Notes: generated by a model not told the origin, from the sequence alone. Positions 10,690 through 22,770 are shown, counted from the stretch's first letter. The stretch is DNA of 64,000 nt from Rugalucina vietnamica (GCA_964017185.1 OZ024874.1:33642721-33706720), one strand, 5' to 3'. Made by a program: numbers and translations.

Positions 10690-12004
10690 TATTTATATGC
10701 ATAGCCATATACATACTTAAATTGGTGCCGACCTTCCTACCCGCCGACCTGCCGACCTGCCCTCTTACCGGCACATCCCCATGCCAATACGTTACAATAT
10801 GGTATATTCTGGACGTCGACAGATAGACAGGCTTGTGTCTATCCAGCAGGGTTATTATCAATGTCCGATATGGAGTATTTATTCTGTTGCGGGGGGTCTG
10901 GGGGGCTTGCCCCCCAGGCTTCGTGTAATGACAGTGCCAAGAGTATGTAACTGGCAATATGGATCTGAATATAGGTTTGGAGGTCGGAAGGTCGGCACTA
11001 ATATAGGCCTAAAAGTATAATATAAAGTGTTGTATGTGCCGGTAGGTCGGTAGGTCGGCACTAAGACAGATCTTAATATGGCTATATATTTATATGCATA
11101 GCCATATACTTAAATTGGTGCCGAACTTCCGACCCGCCGACCTGCTGACCTGCCCTCTTACCGGCACATCCCCATGCCAATACGTTACAATATGGTATAT
11201 TCTGGACGTCGACAGATAGATCCAGCAGGGTTATTATCACTGCCCGATATGGAGTATTTATTCTGCGGGGGGTCTGGGTGGCTTGCCCCTCATGCGTCGT
11301 GTAATGACAGTGCCACTACCCAAAGATGGCGTCGACCCTCGGCCAGTGCCCCTCGGCCAGTGCCGTTGGCACTAATATAGGCCTTAAAGTAAAATATAAG
11401 GTGTTGTATGTGCCGGTAGGTCGGCAGGTCGGCACTAAGACAGATCTAAATATAGATATAAATTTATATGCATAGCCATATACTTAAATTGATGCCGACC
11501 TGCCGACCCGCCGACCTGCCCTCCTACCAGCACATCCCCATGTCAATACGTTGCAATATGGTATATTCTGGACGTCGACAGGCGTCGTGTAATGACAGTG
11601 CCACTACCCAAAGATGGCGTCGACCCTCGGCCAATGCCGTTGGCACTAATATAGGCCTAAAAGTAAAATATAAGGTGTTGTATGTGCCGGTAGGTCGGCA
11701 GGTCGGCACTAAGACAGATCTAAATATAGATATATATTTATATGCCTAGCCATATACTTAAATTAGTGCCGACCTGCCGACCCGCCGACCTGCCGACATG
11801 CCCTCCTACCGGCACATCCCCATGACAATACGTTGCAATATGGTATATTCTGCACGTCGACAGGTAGGCAGGCTTGTGTCTATCCAGCAGGGTTATTATC
11901 ACTGCCCGATAAGGAGTATTTGATCTGTTGCGGGGGGGTCTGGGGGCGCCCCCAGGCGTCGTGTAATGACAAGGCCACTACCTAAAGATGGCATCTACCT
12001 CCGG

Positions 12005-12092
12005 CCAGTGCAGGTAGGTCGGAAGGTCGGCAGGTTATTTATATGCATAGCCATATAAATAACCTGCCGACCTTCCGACCTACCTGCACTGG
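12005..12092. repeat. perfect palindrome, 41-bp arms, 6-nt loop
   Basis: The arm at 12005-12045 (starting CCAGTGCAGGTAGGTCGG) is matched without mismatch by its reverse complement at 12052-12092, around the loop catagc. It lies in the gccgacc repeat field and is built from the same blocks. No decay of either arm suggests a recent origin or ongoing arm-to-arm correction. Confidence 0.85.
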
Positions 12093-12870
12093 TAAATTTG
12101 GTGACCTGCCGACCTCGTGTAATGACAGGACCATGACGCAAAAATGGCGTTGACCCCCGGCCAACATTCCGACCTGCCGACCCACCCCATAGGACCACTA
12201 CCCAAAGATGGCATCGACGCCTGGCCAGTGCCGGTAGGTCGGCAGTCGGCAGGTCGGCACTAAGACAGATCTTAATATAGACATATATTTATATGCATGG
12301 CCATATAATTAAATTGGTGCCGACCTGCCGACCCAGCCTTTATTCATACTTTGTAATGTATATGTAGGCCCATATTAGTGCCGACCTGCCGACCTGCCGA
12401 CTTCCCTACTATATTGTTTCTTGGTCTTTGTATATGTGAGATGGCATCGATCCCGGCCAACATACTGGAGCCGACATGGCGACCTGCCGACCCACCCCAT
12501 ATTCATATTTTGTAATGTTTATGTAGGCCCATATTAGTGCCGGCCTAACAGCTCATAGTTACTGTCTTATAGTTATGAACACTATGCCAGGTATATGTGA
12601 GGTATATTATATACCGATGAGATCGCCCCCAGGCGTCGTGTAATTACAGGGCCACTATTGAAAGATGGCGTCGAACCCCAACGAACAAACTGGTGCCGAA
12701 CTGCCGACCCACCCCTTATTCAATACTTTGTAGTGTATGTGTTGGCCCATATTAGTGCCGACCTGCCGACATGCTGACCTAACAGCTCATAGTTACTGTA
12801 TTATAGTTATGAACACCATGCCAGGTATATTTATATACCGTTGAGATCAAGTAAATACGTGGCAGGTTGT

Positions 12871-14059
12871 CGAGCTGCCGAGCTGCGTTGTGTTATATGT
12901 TTACAATTTTGCATTTTATTAGCCAGTGTCGATCTGTAAACGTTCTGTCCGAGTCACATATGTGTTGTCCATGTTTAGCTTGATGTATGTTCTTTCAATA
13001 TTCTTAGTCATTTATTTAGTAGATCTTCTGAGTACTCAGTCTTTTATAACATTGAGTATATGTTTATATGTATATGGAGTATACTGTAGTATACTGGAGT
13101 AATATTGTCTTAAGTTGATTTCTAAAGGTTTTTGTACGTTGTTATATAGTATGAGCGTTTCCGCTTTGTATACGAGTGTGTATTATATAGTAGATAATAG
13201 GTAGTAGGTATGGCCTACCTGTAGTAGGTATGGCCTACCTATATATATATAGTACATATAGTAGATATGTTATATAGTAGATAAAAAAGGCTAGTAGATA
13301 AGCATCATGAGAGCATTTGCCATTGGCAGGCATCATGCAGACAGCACCTAGGCAGTTTAAATGTAAAATAGCCAAGCTAATCTGAAATGCATTATGTACA
13401 CATTTTATTCTGTTGTACTGCAGTGCGTTGGCTAAATAGATTTTTTATTACTAACCCACCAAAGAAATGCAGATTTTTATCTAGGTTATCAAAAGTTCAG
13501 CAGCTATAGGTAATAACAATATGTTAAATTTAGATTCTCTAGCAGACACTTCTCTGAGAAAATACCCACGCTAAAGCTGACCCACTTACAGGTTTTCCGC
13601 AAGTAAAATTTGGTTAGTTACTGCTGTTGTCTTATGACTATGCAGTGAAGCAGCTAAACTGTCACTTCGCTCCACTTCGGTACCTCGATCCACTTCCCTG
13701 ACAGCTTAGCATAGGTTGCATTTAAACCAATGTTAAACTGATTGCGGATTTCGTAAGTGACTTGCAGCTATGTTATTTTGCTATTAATCGTATTATTTTT
13801 GATATGTATTTCTACTAGGGCCAAAGATTTTCCAGTAAACACATGAAATTGCCTAAAACGTTTAAATTAAAGACACAATTTGCTGCTTCTTTACCTGGGT
13901 GGCCTGGTCTAATGACCCCTAATAAACAGTCCAGGAGGCATAGCGCACATCAAAGGCTTATCTTATCTAAGTGATTATGGGGTCAATGGACTCTGCCTTG
14001 AGGGGGCCACTTGAAGGGAACTTTAAATATAATTGAGAAGTGTCTAAAATGAAATTTTA
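12871..14059. other. no gene recognised
   Basis: AT-rich DNA with short direct repeats, for example gtagtaggtatggcctacct twice at 13200-13240 and many tatatagtagata words. No coding signal. Confidence 0.45.
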
Positions 14060-14245
14060 GAACCTCTTTTATGAGGGTCTGGATGGGGTATAATGATTAA
14101 TGAATAATGGCCTAAAATTTTTAATGAGAGTGAATAAAGAGCAAAAAAATTAATGATTAGTGAATAAGGAGGTCTTAAAGAATAATGAATAAATGTAAAT
14201 TTTTAATGAATAACAAAGTAATATAATGAATAGTGAATAATAACG
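14060..14245. repeat. taatgaataa-rich repeat
   Basis: Begins gagggtctggatgggg and continues as variants of taatgattagtgaataa. A related block at 20530-20645 ends ccccccatccagaccctc, the complement of this start, so two copies of one AT-rich dispersed repeat are present. It is dense in stop codons. Confidence 0.5.
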
Positions 14246-14499
14246 TTTAAAAGAATAATGAATATGCTAATATTTGGCTATGGAATTGTCTTAGATGGCC
14301 TCCCTGACATTCCAGAATTTCATGTTTTTCTGGGGTCTAGACGCCCCCAGACCCGATTTAGTTCAAATGATGTATTCATATTTCAGAAATCCTTGAATGT
14401 TTGGAAAGACATATGTCTGGAAGTCAAGCATGTACGGGCTCACCTCATGGACCAATTGAGAAAAAAAAATTGTGTCATTTGAAGGCAGAGAAAAACAAG

Positions 14500-15847
14500 T
14501 ATTAGCTTTTTCAAAAAGCTTGCGGGCGTTTAGCCCTAGTTATAGGATGAAAGCTGACCCTATTCAACATATGTGCTTTAATTCCTGGTTCCTGGTTGCA
14601 GGAAAAAAATGGATAGTCAAATATTAGAACAAGTAAAAAAGAGAGCACAGGAATGGACGCAATTAAATTTAAAATCCCAACCCAGACACCAAGCGGGAAA
14701 GATGTAGACTTAACAAGGGCAAACATAATAGTTCAAAAGAAGGTTCAGGATGCCTGAACATGAAAATGTGACAACACACACGAAGAGCAAGATGACTAGC
14801 TCTTTCCCAGGAAGGTAGCCATCCGGCTTGTTTCAACTAAAAACAAATTAAGCGTATACAACAGAAGTCGACATACCAAACATACAACATAAAGAATCAC
14901 AGTTCAGTCTGCCAAATACCTTGGTTTAACAATTGCAGATAATTTTGAATGGGGTCAACATGTTTCTGAAATTTCATGTAAAGCAACTAAGACATTGGGC
15001 TTTCTTCGACGAAATTTGGTCTTGGCACCTCGGCATACTAAAAAAGTTGCATACAAATCATTGGTTAGGCCCCAGCTTGAGTATGCGGCTCCTATTTGGC
15101 ATTCCTATAATGATACTTACATGATTCACAATATACCAGGTACTTGGCCTATATAATGCCCTTAGGATCGTTCCTGTATGGAATAGTCTCGTTCTTCAGT
15201 TGTCTTAGGCCACACCAAATAAATTAGTAGATTCGCATAATACCAGACCGAGTTGACCCGGCCAAGTAGACACAGGACCGAGTTGACTCAGGAGCCGAGT
15301 TGGTATCAGGCCGAGTTGACCCGCTTCCGCTAACTTCATCTTCGCAGCATAGATAGACCTTACTATGCTTCGCTTTTAATATCATCAGAAAAACTCCAAA
15401 TAAATAAGTATCATTTTATCAAAGTATATTGGGCTTCAAGATAGCAATGGTTTTCTGACCATAGGGATTCAAAATAAAACTTTTAAATGGCCTTTTTTTT
15501 TTAAATCAAAACAGTAATTTTGGATTATTTTTTTATCATCTTTCACAATAATAATGTTAACACATGGAATCAATTGCCATTATGTTCAATTCTTGGAACA
15601 GCTGATTTGGTTCCCCACTCATTATTCGCCATCTGTGGACTTGTGGATGAAGACGCGGAAACAATGATGGGTTCGGTCTAATTCCGAAATAATTCGTTCC
15701 TGATCTTTTTTTTTTCTTAGCATGTATCATTATAGTTGTTTCCCTACTCGTTTTTCGCCAGCTTATGATGATGCGGGAGCAACAGTGGGATCGGTCTAAT
15801 TGCCGTCATTTCCGGATTGATGTGTGTTTGCGTCAACGTATATATAT
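14500..15847 (+). repeat. dispersed repeat with captured LINE piece (copy 1)
   Basis: Nearly all of this block is present inverted at 36778-37899. Shared landmarks are cgggcgtttagccctag, the LINE piece, the gaccgagttgaccc motif cluster at 15240-15330, the caattgccattatgttcaa block and the tccggattgatgtg end. Copy 1 keeps about 235 bp (roughly 15040-15270) missing from the other copy. It is cut at 15847 by a LINE, and resumes at 19751 with a hairpin (gcgggc..gcccgc, to about 19776). Confidence 0.65.
14850..15124 (+). pseudogene. LINE reverse-transcriptase C-terminal fragment
   Basis: The stretch encodes, after a frame break, AKYLGLTIADNFEWGQHV, then CKATKTLGFLRRNLVLAPRH, in one frame and KVAYKSLVRPQLEYAAPIWH at its end. 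This is the thumb/connection region typical of CR1/Jockey-like non-LTR retrotransposons (YLG...TLGFLRRNL...LVRPQLEYA). Frame changes within the stretch and absence of palm motifs mark it as a relic. It is embedded in a dispersed repeat and repeated, inverted, near 37380-37510. Confidence 0.7.
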
Positions 15848-16380
15848 CTATGATCTTGTCTTTATTGATAAACCCGCCACTGCATCCAATTCTTTACATG
15901 AACAATACACCCATTGCCACAACTGCATCGCACAAACATCTAGGATTGACATTCTCTAACAATTGTAGCTGGAACGAACATATTAATAACATTACCAAAA
16001 CTGCATATTCACGGCTTAATCTGTTGCGTGCTCTGAAATTCAAAGTCAATAGAAATGCTCTCGAAAAAATGTATATCTCTTTCATAAGGCCGTTACTTGA
16101 GTACAGCGACTCTGTATGGGATAATGCTTCCACAGAAAGTAAAAAACAATTAGAAGCAGTTTATAACGAGGCAGCCCGAATAATAACTGGCGCTACAAAA
16201 CTGTGTAGCATAAAGAAATTTCTCACTGATCTAGGATGGGAGAGTTTACAATCTAGAAGGTCCAAACATAAGCTAATACTTTTTTATAAGATGGTAAACG
16301 GCCTTGCGCCAGAATATCTACAGACTTTGGTCCCGCCTACAGTTCAAAACACTACATCATATAACTTAAGAAATGCAAAC
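15848..16380 (+). pseudogene. LINE ORF2 C-terminal region, first part
   Basis: Encodes a continuous run containing NNTPIATTASHKHLGLTF, INNITKTAYSRLNLLRALKF, FIRPLLEYSDSVWDNAS and YNEAARIITGATKLCS, then HKLILFYKMVNGLAPEYLQT. These are thumb and post-RT motifs of I/Jockey-like non-LTR retrotransposons. It stops at YNLRNAN, where an antisense RTE-like fragment begins; the continuation lies at 18735. The apparent extra residues after YNLRNAN belong to the insertion. Confidence 0.8.
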
Positions 16381-16672
16381 ATGATTTTCCAGAGTCCATC
16401 ACGACTAACAGTGTCAAAAGCTTTGGTGAGGTCAACAAACGTCATGTATAGATCTACATTCTGTTCTTGGCATTTCTCCTGAAGCTGTCTTGCTGTGAAG
16501 ATCATGTCTATTGTCCCTCTGTCTTTTCTGAATCCACATTGACTTTCTGGGATAAGTCCCGTCTGATCAAGATGAGCATTCAGACGATTTAACAGAATTT
16601 TTGCAAGTATCTTCCCAGCAATTGATAGGAGGGAGATGCCTCTGTGATTGTCACAGACTTGGGCACAATTAT
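16381..16672 (-). pseudogene. RTE-like reverse-transcriptase fragment, antisense to the LINE
   Basis: Minus-strand translation gives CDNHRGISLLSIAGKILAKI, GLIPESQCGFRKDRGTIDMI, FTARQLQEKCQEQNVDLYMT and FVDLTKAFDTVSRDGLWKIM. These are RT fingers and the first catalytic aspartate region (FVDLTKAFD) of RTE-type elements. Both ends are missing. It lies inside and opposite to the LINE of 15848-19736. Confidence 0.8.
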
Positions 16673-17524
16673 TTTATTAGTGAGCCGCTTTAAAATGATG
16701 ATGAGGACTCATGAGTTGCAAAAAGATGACATGGTCATATTTTTCTTCTGGTGTTTAAGAAAAGTGAGATTTCGAAAAATGCAGTTTCTGAAAGATGGTG
16801 TTCAGACAGTAGACATCAAATTCGATGTACAAATTACAAATATTATACAATTTCAAACAAAAGAGTCTCACCACAAGGGCAGCCGTTAGATAATTTGATT
16901 CGCCCTTTCATGATCGTTAAAATTTAGCTTCAGCCACCCTCACAACGTGTCACAGTTGCTTGTAAAAATTCATGCAAGTTGCAATTTCTGTTACAAAAAG
17001 GTCAAAACGTCATTTTCTTGCCTTATGTGTTTTTCATGACCCGGAGATAGTACATCTTGGTGACCCAGATTCCATAGCAAGCAATGCAGCATTTTCTCTT
17101 GTTTATAACTGCAATAACTGCAATAAAAATATAAAATAATTATTCAAAGTAAGCCTTAAAGGCTGAATACTAATTATAAATCTATTTATCTCAACATGCC
17201 CTTAAATTTCTTCATTGTATGTATCCTAGATATCATATAATACGCCCAATACCTAATGAAACCAATGACATGGTAGTATGTGACCATGTGGCCCAAAATG
17301 TCACGTGACTGAATTACTCCAAATGCAGACATCTCATTGGTCAAAATGGAGATAGAACAATATAACATTAGAGTTTCGAGCCATTTTGGACATAGAACAT
17401 AAAAGAACTGTGAATAACAAAATCTATGCAGAATATCAACATCTGACTACACTAGGAGATAGAACTATTGATTCCGATTCCAACGGTACATCACACTTAA
17501 TATGACCCAAATATGGAGATAGCA
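16673..17524. other. no gene recognised; part of nested insertion
   Basis: Fills the gap between the RTE-like fragment and the next repeats. AT-rich, no coding signal, no clear element ends. Confidence 0.4.
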
Positions 17525-17745
17525 CTCAGCCGACGATATATGGGCATGGCGGCCATCTTGGTTATGTGAACGTGACCATTTATATAAACTTTTATTCCAC
17601 TTTCTTAAGGATACTAGATCTACATCATATTAAAATTGGCTTTGATTGGTCAAGCGGTTTCTGAGAAAACTAAGTTTTACATTTAATATGTAAATGACCT
17701 TTGGCCAATGTCAAGAAATCACCTTGACCATGATTACTTATACAA
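17525..17745 (-). mobile_element. degenerate TTAGCTCACC-family unit
   Basis: Contains, in complement, atatatgggcatggcggcca, tcttggttatgtga, ggctttgattggtcaagcgg and caccttgacc. These are the landmarks of the core unit of the 50-57 kb elements. Heavily diverged and without recognisable termini. Confidence 0.5.
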
Positions 17746-17824
17746 CTTCATTAGCTCAACATGCTGTCTGTATCTACCAACTTTCAGGTCACAAGTTACA
17801 ATACCATATATGGACATGTAAATG

Positions 17825-18730
17825 TAGCAAGTAGATACAAACTTGGCCTTGAAACGATCTGTTTTGCTATTTTCTAAGTCCGTTCCGCTCGTTATGGTTA
17901 TGTTAATAGATAAAAATTGGCATTGCAATGGTCTGGGTTATATATATTTTAGTCCATTCCGTTCCGTTTCGGTCCGTTGCGTTCGTTATGGTTATTTTAA
18001 TAGATAAAGACTGGCCTTGAAACGGCCTGTTTTGCTATTTTCTGAGTCCGTTCCGGTCCGTTTCGGTCGTTAAGGTTATTTTATTAGATAAAACTGGACT
18101 TGAAGGTTGCATTTCACTATAAGGTTTTCCATAGGTGACAATGTTAACGTTTTGTCACCTAGCTCGAAAACTAGACTCACAAAATTCACAAGACTGGTCT
18201 CATTGTAAACGTTCATCATAGCCCATCAATTTAAATGAAAATTATCCGCATTTTTACCTACTGAATTCAAAGCTATCCCCCGTTAAACGGATGCACCCTC
18301 AGAAATCATGTTTCATCATGCGGGTGGGTCTTCAGAGGGGTTCATGGCGAAAATACGTCCCGTTCCCATCTGATACCGGGATTTATCGGCTAAAACATGG
18401 TATTTGAAACAGCGCATGTCTGTTGTTTTGCTATTTTCTGTACGTTCCGGTCGTTATGGTTATGTTGATGATAAAAACTGGCCTTGAAACAGCATGTTTT
18501 GCAATTTTTGAGTCCGTTCCAGTCCGTTTCGGTCTTCAAGAATATGTAAATGATAAAAACTGGCATTGCAACGACAAGTTTGGCAATTTTTGAGTCTGTT
18601 CCGGTCCGTTTCGACCCGCTCCGATCGTTATGGCTTATTAAATAGATAAAACTGGACTTGAAACAGTCTGTTTCTGAGTCCGTTCCGGTCCGTTCCGGTC
18701 CGTTTCGGTCCGTTCCGGCCCGTTCCGGTA
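17825..18730 (+). repeat. tandem repeat of ttccggtccgtttcggtc type
   Basis: Units of roughly 100 bp (gataaaaactggccttgaaac, then ctgttttgctattttc, tgagtccgttccggtccg, tttcggtcgttatgg) repeat with variable length, each ending in a cluster of ttccggtccg words. A non-repeat stretch lies at 18110-18410. Confidence 0.65.
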
Positions 18731-18734
18731 AATC

Positions 18735-19226
18735 GTGATACCCAACAATCTCCGCAATATACGTGCTAACACAAACCTTTTTTATAACTCCTTCTTGCCT
18801 TCAACCATAAGAGCCTGGAACGACCTCTCCGACGACATCAAAGCTGCTCCATCTGTAGCTTCTTTCAAACATCAACTAAACAAAGACCTTAGAAAAACTC
18901 CAACTTTTTTCAACTCTGGCACAAGACGCGGTCAAATACTCCATGCAAGGCTAAGAATGGACTGTAGCTCACTCAATGCACATTTACACAAGAAAAATAT
19001 AGTTCCAAGTCCTTCATGCTCTTGTGGAGCTTATGAAAGTGTATATCATTTCTTTTTCAAATGCCCAAACTATACTGATATCCGAAACACGATCCTTCCA
19101 AACAATCTGAACAACCTGAATACAAATGACCTGCTGTATGGAATACCCACGGCAACAGATAACGAAAATGATGAGTTATTTTCACAAGTACAAGACTTTA
19201 TCATTCATTCTAACAGATTTGTTTAA
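18735..19226 (+). pseudogene. LINE ORF2 C-terminal region, second part
   Basis: Resumes the LINE ORF broken at 16380: PSTIRAWNDLSDDIKAAPSV, ASFKHQLNKDL, then a Cys-His module CSCGAYESVYHFFFKCPNY typical of the extreme C-terminus of I/Jockey-like ORF2 proteins, ending HSNRFV and a stop. The reading frame is open for 163 codons, so this tail is little decayed. Confidence 0.78.
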
Positions 19227-19348
19227 AAGTTAGGCACAAACATGTAATCAACATACCTTTTATGTGTTGTTTTGTTGTTATGGAGTTTCGATCAACGGTC
19301 TGCATAGTCATATTTTCATTAATCTCATTATTTCATTAATGCATTACT

Positions 19349-19388
<40 letters not shown>

Positions 19389-19551
19389 CCTTATTCTTCT
19401 ACTTCTCCTTCTGCTAATACTTCTTCTTCATCATATTCCTTCTCTTCCTCACATCTTTAATACATATGATGTAATCATATCTATTTCGTTTTCATATCAG
19501 AATCATATTGATCAGTATTGTTTATATACCATTATCATTATCATTATTATC

Positions 19552-19582
<31 letters not shown>

Positions 19583-19583
19583 T
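19349..19583 (+). repeat. CAT- and ATT-rich simple repeats
   Basis: About thirteen CAT units at 19349-19389 and an ATT run at 19531-19583, in the 3' region of the LINE insertion. Confidence 0.85.
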
Positions 19584-19776
19584 TGCATACAGTTTCCATC
19601 CGACACTCTTACATGTACCCCTTCTGTTACCTTCAGGAAATGATTTATATAAGCTTTAAGCTTTTTATCAAATCCTGTACCATATGAATATTGTATATAT
19701 TGTACTTGAAATTTGATGGAATAAATATGTTTAAACCAACGTATATATATGCGGGCTTTCGTGAACGCCCGCAATA

Positions 19777-21311
19777 AATCAGTCTTGAAGTTTACTGAGC
19801 CAGATACTATTTCACTGTTTTGTTTGCTTATGTATATGGATTTTCTTTTTATTCTTTTACCCCACTTTGTCCTTATTATGAATGTTCCAATCCTATAATA
19901 CTAATCTTTTCTGTGGATGGACATCATCTTGCTTTTTTATACGACAGAATATAATTATAGTGTCTTTTGCAATCAGAAACATGGCAGCACTAAGAACATT
20001 AATGCAAATCTACCTGGCAATTTATATGGCGCTACATATTTTTTTTTCTCGCTCGCTTCACTCGCTCAATAAAATGTATTGTACAATCAGGCACAAGCAC
20101 AAATCCATACATCACATAACTAGTTTACTAAATAAAAAAACAACAGCATTTTATTATAACTTTTACCCCTGAAATTACATTTTTTCTTAAATAACCTTTG
20201 GTGTTCATAATTGAAGAGAAAGATTCAGGGTAAAACTTATATATTAGGGCGTATTCAGTATTAAAGGTAGAGGGGATTATACTCCCAACAGATTTAAAAG
20301 GGGATTTGCTAAAAAAATCGGTTTATTTCAGAAAGTTTTGTTGAGGCTTTGTGGTCTAGCAGAGTATATAATTATGCTTCTCTCAAGATGTTAACATCAA
20401 GGTTGCACTCAGCAGTGTACAATTTAATATCATAGAACTAGTCCTTGTGGCTTGAGATAAGGATGCCTTAGGTGTGGAACACCGATTTGCTTATGTAGAT
20501 GGGTGAAGAAGGCGTGACCAGTAATTATCATATTTAATGAATAATCGGGCTAATTTTAATGAATAAGCCAAAATTTTAATGACAGTGAATAAATGGCTAA
20601 ATTTTTAGTGATTAGTGAATACCAGGACCCCCCATCCAGACCCTCTTTTATTATCTTATAGTTTCTATTCTGATTTTCAGTTTTGCATTTAAAATCAACT
20701 AATTTTCTGAATTGAGCCAATGCTGAAGCATAACCTAAATTCTATGTCAGAAAGAGCAGACCTAGACCATTGATCATTTTCTCAACAGTTCATTGAATGA
20801 TGACACACTTTTTAAAAAAGATTTAACTGAAGAAAATTTTCGGAATAAATTATTATTAAAAAATCCATATTCCAAATAGAAATAAATGTGACATGTCACA
20901 CTGCACATATAGGTTCCGTTTTTGTACCACTAGAATGATATCCAAACATTTGTGTCATAAATCTCAGAGGGACTTGTCACTAGAAATGAATGAAGTATCA
21001 TTAAAGTGTATTACATTGATGAAGTGGTGATCTGTATTTCACACCTTAAACAAACCAACATAATTTCATGTACTCAGTGTCTTCCACTAAGTCTGTGTTT
21101 GTTTAGTATCTGTCAAAACGTGTGAAATTCCTTGTTTCAATGTAAATTGGTTTTATGGCAGTTTTCCTTTTCAATTATTCATGCAACATTCATTCATGTA
21201 ACAAGCAAACTGTACAAACTGGATTAAGGAACCTTATAATCTGTAAACAGTGCTATTAGACACAAGACTTTCAAGTGTATGACAATAATTCAATGAAAAT
21301 GCTTTGTTGAA

Positions 21312-21362
<51 letters not shown>

Positions 21363-21759
21363 ATTTGCAATATTTATTCGTTATTTTTGAATTAGACCCA
21401 AAGGGACAGATTATCTAAATTACCAAAATGATGATCATAGATAAAAATACAATCTCTGTTATACAATACATATTTCACAGGTATTGACTTTAGGTTCCCT
21501 TTCATGGCCTCTACCTGTAAAGCCACCCTTGCATTACCTGTGATATCTTATCAGTAGTCTGCTTAAGGTCATTAGGGTGTTGTGCAATGCAAAATGTGTT
21601 TTCGACTTTATGTCGCTTATTCTACAGTAGTCTCCCCTGATCTATTTATAGATAGCATTGAAATTTTCCATAGAAAAAAATGAAGTATTTTATAAGTCTG
21701 CGTACTTTAACAACTAGAATATTTATAATTTATGTTATATATGCAAGAAAAGAACAAAC

Positions 21760-21828
<69 letters not shown>

Positions 21829-22028
21829 AAGCATAGATTGTGGGTACGCTTTATGCAAATCACTTTTCATTTAATTTAGTAATTATCAATAACAATTATT
21901 ATAAATGATTAAGTCAAATATTTAATGTATCCTTTACTTTTTGCTGATTAAAAAGTTTTCCAGTCTTTAGCATATGCGGAGCGAACAAATATCTTATATT
22001 TCTGTGTCTCTAGCATTGTAAAAATCCA
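19777..22028. other. no gene; two microsatellites
   Basis: AT-rich DNA containing an (AAAT)n run at 21309-21364, an (ATCT)n run at 21761-21828 and the second taatgaataa block at 20530-20645. A 96-codon plus-strand frame near 19882 shows no recognisable motif and is probably chance. Confidence 0.5.
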
Positions 22029-22087
22029 ATATGCCAGTGTGGAAGAGTGCTTGTAGATTCTACAAGCACTCTTCCACACTGGCATAT
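22029..22087. repeat. perfect palindrome, 29-bp arms, 1-nt centre
   Basis: The arm starts ATATGCCAGTGTGGAAGAGT and runs to gtaga; the reverse complement follows after a single t with no mismatch. It could extrude as a hairpin. The following 22100-22220 has three copies of an acttcacagacttttattca word. Confidence 0.9.
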
Positions 22088-22770
22088 CTAAGATAAACTC
22101 TTACTTCACAGACTTTTATTCACCAGAACACTAGTAGTTTTATTAGACTTCACAGACTTTTATTCACTGGAACTCACAGTTATCTTATTCACAAGAACGT
22201 TTTAGACTTCACCAAGATAGTGATTTTATATAGTGCAAATTTATAATTTTCATCCAAAATCCCCCATTACCGGTTTTAACGGGTGCGCCGATAAGTCAGC
22301 GGGACTCTATGAAACAACAACAACATATGGCGGCGTTCGAAGTGAAAAATATCTAGCGAATTCATTTTGTGACACATTAGCCAGTATTAATCTGATTTAT
22401 GTTTATTTTACAACAAGGAAACTGGTAAGAAAAATGTAGTGCCGGACACCGAGCCATTCCAGTGAGGATAGGCTCGGTGTCTGGCATTGCCGGACGAGGA
22501 GACTGTAACATAATTTATCCGGTACCGGACGCCGAGACACTTCCTTTATGCTTTTCTTGGCAGCAAGCCAATATTCAGATGGATTACGAATTTCGATTTC
22601 TATTTATAAAGAAAGGGAATTGTGGGAAGGCTATCCCAGTACCTCAAACTGATCAAGCCTAGTGGTTAGGCCTATATACATGATGTATTATAGGCCAAAA
22701 AAGTAGGTTTTGTAAAAAAAAAGAGATTTGACTTAAAGATTTTATCCTTACCCGTAATTACAAACCCAGT
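22088..22770. other. no gene recognised
   Basis: Contains gtagtgccggacaccgag (22437) facing ctcggtgtctggcattgcc (22473), an inverted pair, and an inverted match to 8196-8240. A 68-codon frame across this area is unsupported. Confidence 0.4.

Larger units (their letters stand above)
9380..12870. repeat. complex field of gccgacctgccgacc repeats
   Basis: A mosaic of blocks in direct and inverted order: cacatccccatg-cgtt (10772, 11162, 11529, 11811), catagccatatacttaaatt, gacagtgccactacccaaag, gtcggcaggtcggcac and its complement. Direct spacing of the cacatccccatg anchor is 390, 367 then 282 bp, so units shrink and decay to the right. The gccgacc and ggtcggc arms repeatedly face each other. Several blocks recur again at 12.3-12.8 kb. 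Open frames here are by-products of the repeat. Confidence 0.7.
15834..19750 (+). mobile_element. 5'-truncated LINE insertion with 14-bp target duplication
   Basis: CAACGTATATATAT occurs at 15834-15847 and again at 19737-19750, exactly bounding the insert 15848-19736. The insert holds the C-terminal part of a LINE ORF2, followed by a 3' region with repeats of cat and tta and a final aataaatatgtttaaac. Missing 5' sequence and the duplication length fit target-primed reverse transcription. The LINE was later broken by about 2.35 kb of other sequence (16381-18735). Confidence 0.75.

Noticed and set aside
19264..19659. His/Leu/Tyr-rich plus-strand frame
   Set aside because: Created by CAT and ATT simple repeats in a LINE 3' region.
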